The position numbers and the translations under genes are program-made. From assembly GCA_028293375.1 (NCBI GenBank), contig JAQGOY010000251.1:1-35890 (forward strand): DNA of 35,890 bases, in the 5' to 3' direction. The notes under the pieces are model-generated. The model was not told the DNA's origin. It saw nothing but the letters and a program-made list of their open reading frames with translations, and ran no database searches. This DNA is from Verrucomicrobiales bacterium. GTDB taxonomy: Bacteria > Verrucomicrobiota > Verrucomicrobiia > Limisphaerales > JAQGOY01. Positions 31,542 through 35,890 of the stretch are shown piece after piece. Position 1 is the stretch's first letter; each line of letters begins with the position of its first letter.

Positions 31542-33305
31542 CTATTCGTCGTTCGAGAATATGGCCTGGAGGGTGTTGAGATCGTTCCGTTTGCTGAATG
31601 ACAGGAATGTTTCACCAGCCTGTCGATGGCGCAGATAACCCTTCAACATTTTTTCCAGGGTCGGTTTGAGTTGGTTGAAAGAGATCCCGCTGAATACTTG
31701 TCTTCCCAGGGCCTGGTTGTCGCCAAATCCGCCTCCGATGAATACGTGGTATCCCTCCACACTCTCGCCACCGAGCTTGGTTTTCGTTCCGAGAAGGCCG
31801 ATGTCCCCCATGTAATGCTGGGCGCAGGAATTTGGGCATCCCGTAACATGAATGTTTAATGGCTGATCCAGCTTCACTTTCTTTTCCAGGTAATCCACCA
31901 ATTCGAGGGCATGGCTCTTGGTGTTCGAAGCGGCAAATTTGCAATACGAATTGCCGGTGCACGCCACCAGTCCGCTGCGAATATGAGACTGCTGCCAATG
32001 CAACCCCTGTTGGGCGACAGCCTTTTTCACCGTCTCCACGAAGGCGTCCGGTATGTTCGGAATAATCAAATTCTGCCAAACGGTAAGACGAACTTCGCCT
32101 GACCCGTAAAGATCGGCGATTTCTGCGATGCGATTCATTTGCCTGGGCGTGATGGTTCCCACCGGAATACCAACACCAATATAATTCAAGCCCTTCTGTT
32201 TTTGCGCATATACTCCCACTTGAGGATGAGGGCGAACTGGAACCTTTCCAGTTACAGGGGCTTTTGCCGGGTCGAGTGGTGAGCGCAACAATTTGAAGCC
32301 AAGCAATTTCTCCGCGTGGACGAGGTATTGCTCCAGGGACATGGTTTCCAAGAGCCATTTCAACCGGGCGCGTTTGCGGTCCGTTCGATTCCCCAGGTTA
32401 ATAAAAACTCGAACTAGAGCCGACATGGTTTTGACCAACTCGGAAGGTTTTACCAGAACACCAAGGTCCTGGGCAAAAGCCAGATGGCCGGTTGCTCCAC
32501 CGAGTTTAATGCGAAAATAAACGCCTGCCGGAACTGGGCCTTCGTCGCCCACTATTTCTACTGCACTTGCTCCCACATCATTGGTTTCTTCTACAGAACT
32601 AATGAGGCCTCCACCATCAAAAGCGATGTTGAATTTGCGGGGAAGGTTATAAAATTCCCTCGAAGAAATAATGAGTTGCGAAAGTTCATGGCAAAAAGGA
32701 AGCACGTCGATCAGCTCAAACGGATCAATACCAGCGGTAGGGCTTGCCGTGATGTTACGAATATTGTCGGCACCGGCGCCACGCGTGTGCAGTCCAATGT
32801 TCTGGATGCGTCCCAAAAGTGCCGGCACATCTCTGGGTTGAATCATCCGCATCTGAAGATTCGCGCGGGTGGTTATTTGGACATATCCAGTGGTAAGTTC
32901 AGCAGCAATGCGCGAAAGCTCGCGAAGCTGGAAGGATTTTAGCTGGCCTGCGGGAATTCGAAGGCGGCACATATAACCTTCCTTTGCCGGTGTCAGGTAA
33001 AACAAACCATTCCACTTGAAACGATAGATATTTTCCCTCTCCGGGGCCTTATTGGCCACCGCGTGTTCGAGAATCAGCGCATAGGCATCGAGTGGATGCA
33101 ATTCGTGTTTAATCCTTTCCTCTGCGGTCCAGGATTCTTCAATCCTGGTTTTAGTTTCAGTTTGGCTTGCTTCAGGCAAAGCTTCGACATCCCCAAAGCT
33201 GACCCCGCGATTGCGCAAACCGGCGGAGAGACCTTCCAGGTAAATTCGCTGCTCCTGAGTCAGGACCTGTCCGTTGACCTGTTCGAAAGGAAATAAGGTT
33301 TTCAT
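31542..33305 (-). CDS. nirA: NirA-like siroheme/4Fe-4S nitrite reductase
   Basis: Assimilatory nitrite reductase (nitrite to ammonium, six electrons), 587 residues. The frame opens at a TTG (33311), and the ATG at 33305 gives MKTLFPFEQ. Two nitrite/sulfite reductase half-domains are visible, each with an N-terminal ferrodoxin-like part (TPAKEGYMCRLRIPAGQL and NYIGVGIPVGTITPRQM) and a siroheme domain (YVQITTRANLQMRMI). The cluster cysteines are in ACTGNSYCKFA (Cys-X5-Cys) and TGCPNSCAQH (Cys-X3-Cys). The CTGN and TGCPNSC wording is that of nitrite rather than sulfite reductases. The upstream FNT channel also argues for nitrite. It is last in the operon; the electron donor is probably the CysJ-like flavoprotein 37 bases upstream. 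Confidence 0.88.
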   Translation of the reverse strand: MKTLFPFEQVNGQVLTQEQRIYLEGLSAGLRNRGVSFGDVEALPEASQTETKTRIEESWTAEERIKHELHPLDAYALILEHAVANKAPERENIYRFKWNGLFYLTPAKEGYMCRLRIPAGQLKSFQLRELSRIAAELTTGYVQITTRANLQMRMIQPRDVPALLGRIQNIGLHTRGAGADNIRNITASPTAGIDPFELIDVLPFCHELSQLIISSREFYNLPRKFNIAFDGGGLISSVEETNDVGASAVEIVGDEGPVPAGVYFRIKLGGATGHLAFAQDLGVLVKPSELVKTMSALVRVFINLGNRTDRKRARLKWLLETMSLEQYLVHAEKLLGFKLLRSPLDPAKAPVTGKVPVRPHPQVGVYAQKQKGLNYIGVGIPVGTITPRQMNRIAEIADLYGSGEVRLTVWQNLIIPNIPDAFVETVKKAVAQQGLHWQQSHIRSGLVACTGNSYCKFAASNTKSHALELVDYLEKKVKLDQPLNIHVTGCPNSCAQHYMGDIGLLGTKTKLGGESVEGYHVFIGGGFGDNQALGRQVFSGISFNQLKPTLEKMLKGYLRHRQAGETFLSFSKRNDLNTLQAIFSNDE

Positions 33306-33341
33306 TAACAAATTTTTCTATTTAGACCTAGCTGACGCAAA

Positions 33342-35123
33342 TCAGTAGACATCCCGCTGATACTTTTTGTCTTTCTTTAACTGGGCCACGTAATTCCGTG
33401 CCTCTTCTTCAGACTTCCCGCCGGCCGTTTGAATGACCTGGTGCAAGGCGAGATCCACATCCTTTGCCATCCGCTTTGCGTCACCGCATACATAAACATG
33501 GGCACCCTCTTCCAGCCATTTCCACAGAGCATCGCCCTGCTTCAGCATTCGGTCCTGAACGTAAATTTTTTCGGCCTGGTCGCGCGAGAAAGCAGTATCC
33601 AATCGATGGAGATGAGAATTCTTCATCATCGTCTCAAGTTCTTCCTGATAGAGAAAATCGTGGCTCCTTTTCTGATCGCCGAAAAACAGCCAGTTTTTAC
33701 CTTTGGCTCCTGTCTCACGCCTTTCCTCCAAAAAAGCTCGAAATGGAGCAATGCCAGTACCCGGGCCCACCATGATGACTGGAATGTTTCCATCAGAAGG
33801 CAAGCGGAAACCATGGGAGGGCTGAATAAACACGGGAATAGTAGCAGTGGCGCCATCGGCCCTCTCCGCCAAAAATGTCGAACACACGCCTTTCCTCTCA
33901 CGTCCATGCGCCTCATAGCGAACCACCGCCACGGTGATATGCACCTGGCCGGGGTGTGCTTTCGGGCTTGAGGAAATCGAGTAAAGCCGTGGCTGTAATT
34001 TCCGCAGGAACGTCACCAATTCTGACGGGGTAAAGCGAACTCCTGGATACGACTTCAGAAAATCAAGGATGTCTTTTCCGTAAACGAACTTATCCAACTT
34101 CTCTTTGTTGGCGGGATCCAAAAGGGATTTCAAGTCAGCATCCTCGCTCCTCTTTTGAACTTCGGCCACGAACTCCATTGACGGGTTCCCCAATTGAAAA
34201 CTGCTCAGGAGTGCGCTACGAAGCGAGACCTCCATTCCGGTCGGATTTTTGACTCCTTCCTCGCCATCAAAACCCAGGGCCTCCAGTACATGAGCGACCA
34301 GGGTGGGGCAATTAGAAGCATAAATTCCGAGCGCGTCTCCAGCCGCGTAGGTTAATCCAGAACCTTCAAGGGAAATTTCAAAGTGACGGGTATCTTTGCC
34401 TGAACCTTCACGGTTCAATTTTCGATTAACCAGGAGTCTGGCAGGAAAGGGTTTTTGTTTGGAATAACCCTCAGGCTCCAATGCCGCCGGCTCCGTGCTT
34501 GTGGAGGCCGAAATGATTCCTCCCTGGTGGGAAGTGGCAGCCAGTGGGTTCCAAAGATTGCTAATAAACTCCAATGCAGGTTTTTCATAATCTGTATCGC
34601 AATCCACTCTTGGAATTAAACGCTTTCCCCCAAGGACTTCAAAACGCGTGTCAAATTTCTTCCCTGCCCCGCAAAAGTCGGAGTAATTTTTATCTCCCAG
34701 AGCAAGAACTGCGAAGTGGACTTTATCCAGCCTGGGAGCATCTGGAGAATTCAGGTGAGCCCAAAAAGCGGTAGCATTGTCTGGCGGATCTCCTTCGCCC
34801 CAGGTGCTGGTGACCAGGATGATGCGTTCTTCGACGGCCCAATCCAGGGAACCAAACGCGTTCATCTCCAAAACCTTGGGGGCAAAACCCATTTTCGAGG
34901 AGTCTGCACCAATACGCTTGGCCAGTTTTTCGGCCGATCCGGTTTGGCTTCCAAAGAGGACCACAAGGCTTAACTTCTTCTTTTGTTCGACGGGTTCTGC
35001 GACATGGGCGTTGGAGAATAATCCTGCGAGGTAGCCGTTTAACCACGCCCTTTGCTCGACGCTAAATGGGGCAGTCGAAGGGATATAAGGCACCAGGGGT
35101 GGATTAGATGGCTCGATGGGCAT
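33342..35123 (-). CDS. CysJ-like NADPH flavoprotein reductase (flavodoxin + FAD/NADPH domains)
   Basis: Diflavin reductase of 593 residues that would pass electrons from NADPH through FAD and FMN to the siroheme enzyme. The ATG at 35123 is preferred to the TTG at 35129. An N-terminal motif PFSVEQRAWLNGYLAGLFSN is followed by a flavodoxin domain (about 50-200, with VLFGSQTGSAEKLAKRIG, STWGEGDPPDNA and ALGDKNYSDFCGAGKKFD). The FAD domain contains RLYSISSSPKAHPG and GVCSTFLAERA. The NADPH domain has MVGPGTGIAPFRAFLEERR, FFGDQKRSHDFLYQEE and YVCGDAKRMAKDVD, and ends in an aromatic residue (DVY) as in CysJ. The length and domain order match the sulfite reductase alpha subunit, but the neighbours argue for a nitrite reductase partner. 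It starts 15 bases after the FNT stop. Confidence 0.9.
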   Translation of the reverse strand: MPIEPSNPPLVPYIPSTAPFSVEQRAWLNGYLAGLFSNAHVAEPVEQKKKLSLVVLFGSQTGSAEKLAKRIGADSSKMGFAPKVLEMNAFGSLDWAVEERIILVTSTWGEGDPPDNATAFWAHLNSPDAPRLDKVHFAVLALGDKNYSDFCGAGKKFDTRFEVLGGKRLIPRVDCDTDYEKPALEFISNLWNPLAATSHQGGIISASTSTEPAALEPEGYSKQKPFPARLLVNRKLNREGSGKDTRHFEISLEGSGLTYAAGDALGIYASNCPTLVAHVLEALGFDGEEGVKNPTGMEVSLRSALLSSFQLGNPSMEFVAEVQKRSEDADLKSLLDPANKEKLDKFVYGKDILDFLKSYPGVRFTPSELVTFLRKLQPRLYSISSSPKAHPGQVHITVAVVRYEAHGRERKGVCSTFLAERADGATATIPVFIQPSHGFRLPSDGNIPVIMVGPGTGIAPFRAFLEERRETGAKGKNWLFFGDQKRSHDFLYQEELETMMKNSHLHRLDTAFSRDQAEKIYVQDRMLKQGDALWKWLEEGAHVYVCGDAKRMAKDVDLALHQVIQTAGGKSEEEARNYVAQLKKDKKYQRDVY

Positions 35124-35138
35124 AAACAATAAAACAGG

Positions 35139-35890
35139 TTAATTCGCTGCACTTACAGCTACCCTGCCAGAAAGCATTTCTACTGCCGGAGAAACGGCGG
35201 CAATGGTGTTCGTCCGAGGTTTATGGGTGATGTAAAGCGCCAATCCGGTGAACAAATATCCGCCAGCCAGATTGCCCAGGGTTACAGGCAATTGATTCCA
35301 AAGCCACCATTGAACCATGGAAACTTTGGCGCCCATTAGCATGCCAGTCGGGATCATGAACATATTCACCACAGAGTGTTCAAAACCCTGGGCAAAAAAG
35401 GTGACGATGGGCAACCAGGCCGCCACAATTTTCCCGAGCGTGGATTTCGAAGTCATGGCCATGACTACTCCCAGGGTGACCATCCAATTGCATAGCATCG
35501 CCTTGGTGAAACAGGTAAGCATTCCAGCTGCCCCATATTTCATGTACCCCAGAGTTTTTGCTTCGGCGATACTGACGATTTTCGAGGCCAACGCATCCGG
35601 GGCTACCTGCCCACTCATGGTCAAGCAAAGGTAAAGAAGCATCCCGTAGACAAGACTGCCGATGAGGTTTCCCAAAAAGACCCACGCGAGATTAGAGCAT
35701 AATTGGCCGAGGGTGATCTTACCTTCGCGATAAGCCAAGGGCACCAGGGCAAAGCTTCCAGTGACAAGTTCCAGTCCAAGCAGGACGATCATCACGAAGC
35801 CCACGGGGAAGATCAGGGCCCCTACCAAAGGAATACCGGTCTGCAAGGTTCCAGTTAAGGCAAGGCTCGTGGAAAATCCAAGGAGAGCTC
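35139..35890 (-). CDS. FNT-family formate/nitrite channel, 5' end cut by window edge
   Basis: Pentameric inner-membrane channel of the formate/nitrite transporter family. The frame stays open to the right edge (reading ALLGFSTSLALTGTLQ before the first Leu codon at 35846), so the true start lies outside the window. The visible part is at least 250 residues. Family features include LIFPVGFVMIVLLGLELVTG, SNLAWVFLGNLIGSLVYG, the selectivity-region phrase AMLCNWMVTLGVVMA, and GFEHSVVNMFMIPTGML with the conserved channel His in FEHS. Nitrite is the probable substrate because the downstream genes encode a nitrite reductase and its likely reductase. Formate cannot be excluded from the sequence alone. 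It is first of the three visible genes in the minus-strand operon. Confidence 0.9.
   Translation of the reverse strand, partial: ALLGFSTSLALTGTLQTGIPLVGALIFPVGFVMIVLLGLELVTGSFALVPLAYREGKITLGQLCSNLAWVFLGNLIGSLVYGMLLYLCLTMSGQVAPDALASKIVSIAEAKTLGYMKYGAAGMLTCFTKAMLCNWMVTLGVVMAMTSKSTLGKIVAAWLPIVTFFAQGFEHSVVNMFMIPTGMLMGAKVSMVQWWLWNQLPVTLGNLAGGYLFTGLALYITHKPRTNTIAAVSPAVEMLSGRVAVSAAN

Noticed and set aside
31612-32358. A 248-codon open frame on the minus strand inside the nitrite reductase gene
   Set aside because: It lies wholly within nirA in another frame, has no family-like motif, and its Arg/Pro/Ser-rich composition is that of a shadow frame.
31542-33305. Sulfite reductase hemoprotein (CysI) as the product, because a CysJ-like gene is adjacent
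   Set aside because: The cluster motifs CTGN and TGCPNSC and the FNT channel upstream fit nitrite reductase better. It remains a secondary possibility.

Overview
The window looks like a chromosomal segment of a Gram-negative, free-living, polysaccharide- and sugar-acid-using bacterium, most likely a Verrucomicrobiota member of the Pedosphaera/Limisphaerales type. This placement is an inference. It rests on large exported beta-helix proteins with a choice-of-anchor Q motif, an FG-GAP/lectin-like surface protein, Tat-exported sugar-isomerase-like proteins, several lipoproteins, and many starts without a clear Shine-Dalgarno. No 16S rRNA, tRNA, IS element, phage gene or CRISPR array was seen.

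Layout. Positions 1-5358 hold the start of an exported protein cut by the window edge, mutS, a Gly-rich exported beta-helix protein and a small helical protein of unknown function. Positions 5425-11894 are a sugar-acid module. On the minus strand are a small membrane protein, a GntP-family transporter, a YjhG/YagF-type xylonate dehydratase and a SHOCT lipoprotein. On the plus strand are an aldehyde dehydrogenase and an FAH-family 2-keto-3-deoxypentonate dehydratase. Together these can take D-xylonate to 2-oxoglutarate by the non-phosphorylative (Weimberg) route. Positions 11981-14783 hold two BON lipoproteins, an exported alpha/beta hydrolase and an FmdB zinc ribbon. Positions 14794-17792 hold a kduD-kdgK pair (uronate to KDPG) divergent from a Tat-exported isomerase-like protein, with two inverted repeats between them. 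Positions 17830-19816 hold a Tat-exported metallophosphatase, a tandem pair of related small membrane proteins and a LAB_N membrane protein carrying a zinc ribbon. Positions 19915-26668 encode two giant exported proteins on opposite strands.

Positions 26747-28732 hold thrS, which lacks the TGS domain and sits behind a leader with two hairpins, the second shaped like an intrinsic terminator. Positions 28794-30834 hold a group-2 sigma-70 factor, a TetR regulator and a thioredoxin. Near-identical 16-bp palindromes precede both the thioredoxin-tetR pair and the sigma gene. Positions 31036-35890 hold a RodZ-like HTH membrane protein and a nitrite-assimilation operon: an FNT channel, a CysJ-like flavoprotein and a NirA-like siroheme reductase.

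No wholly new defence or mobile system was recognised. The least-explained signals are the shared TetR-type operators, the thrS leader with a TGS-less ThrRS, the duplicated small membrane-protein pair, the LAB_N-zinc ribbon fusion, and the common N-terminal motif of the two nitrite-reduction proteins.
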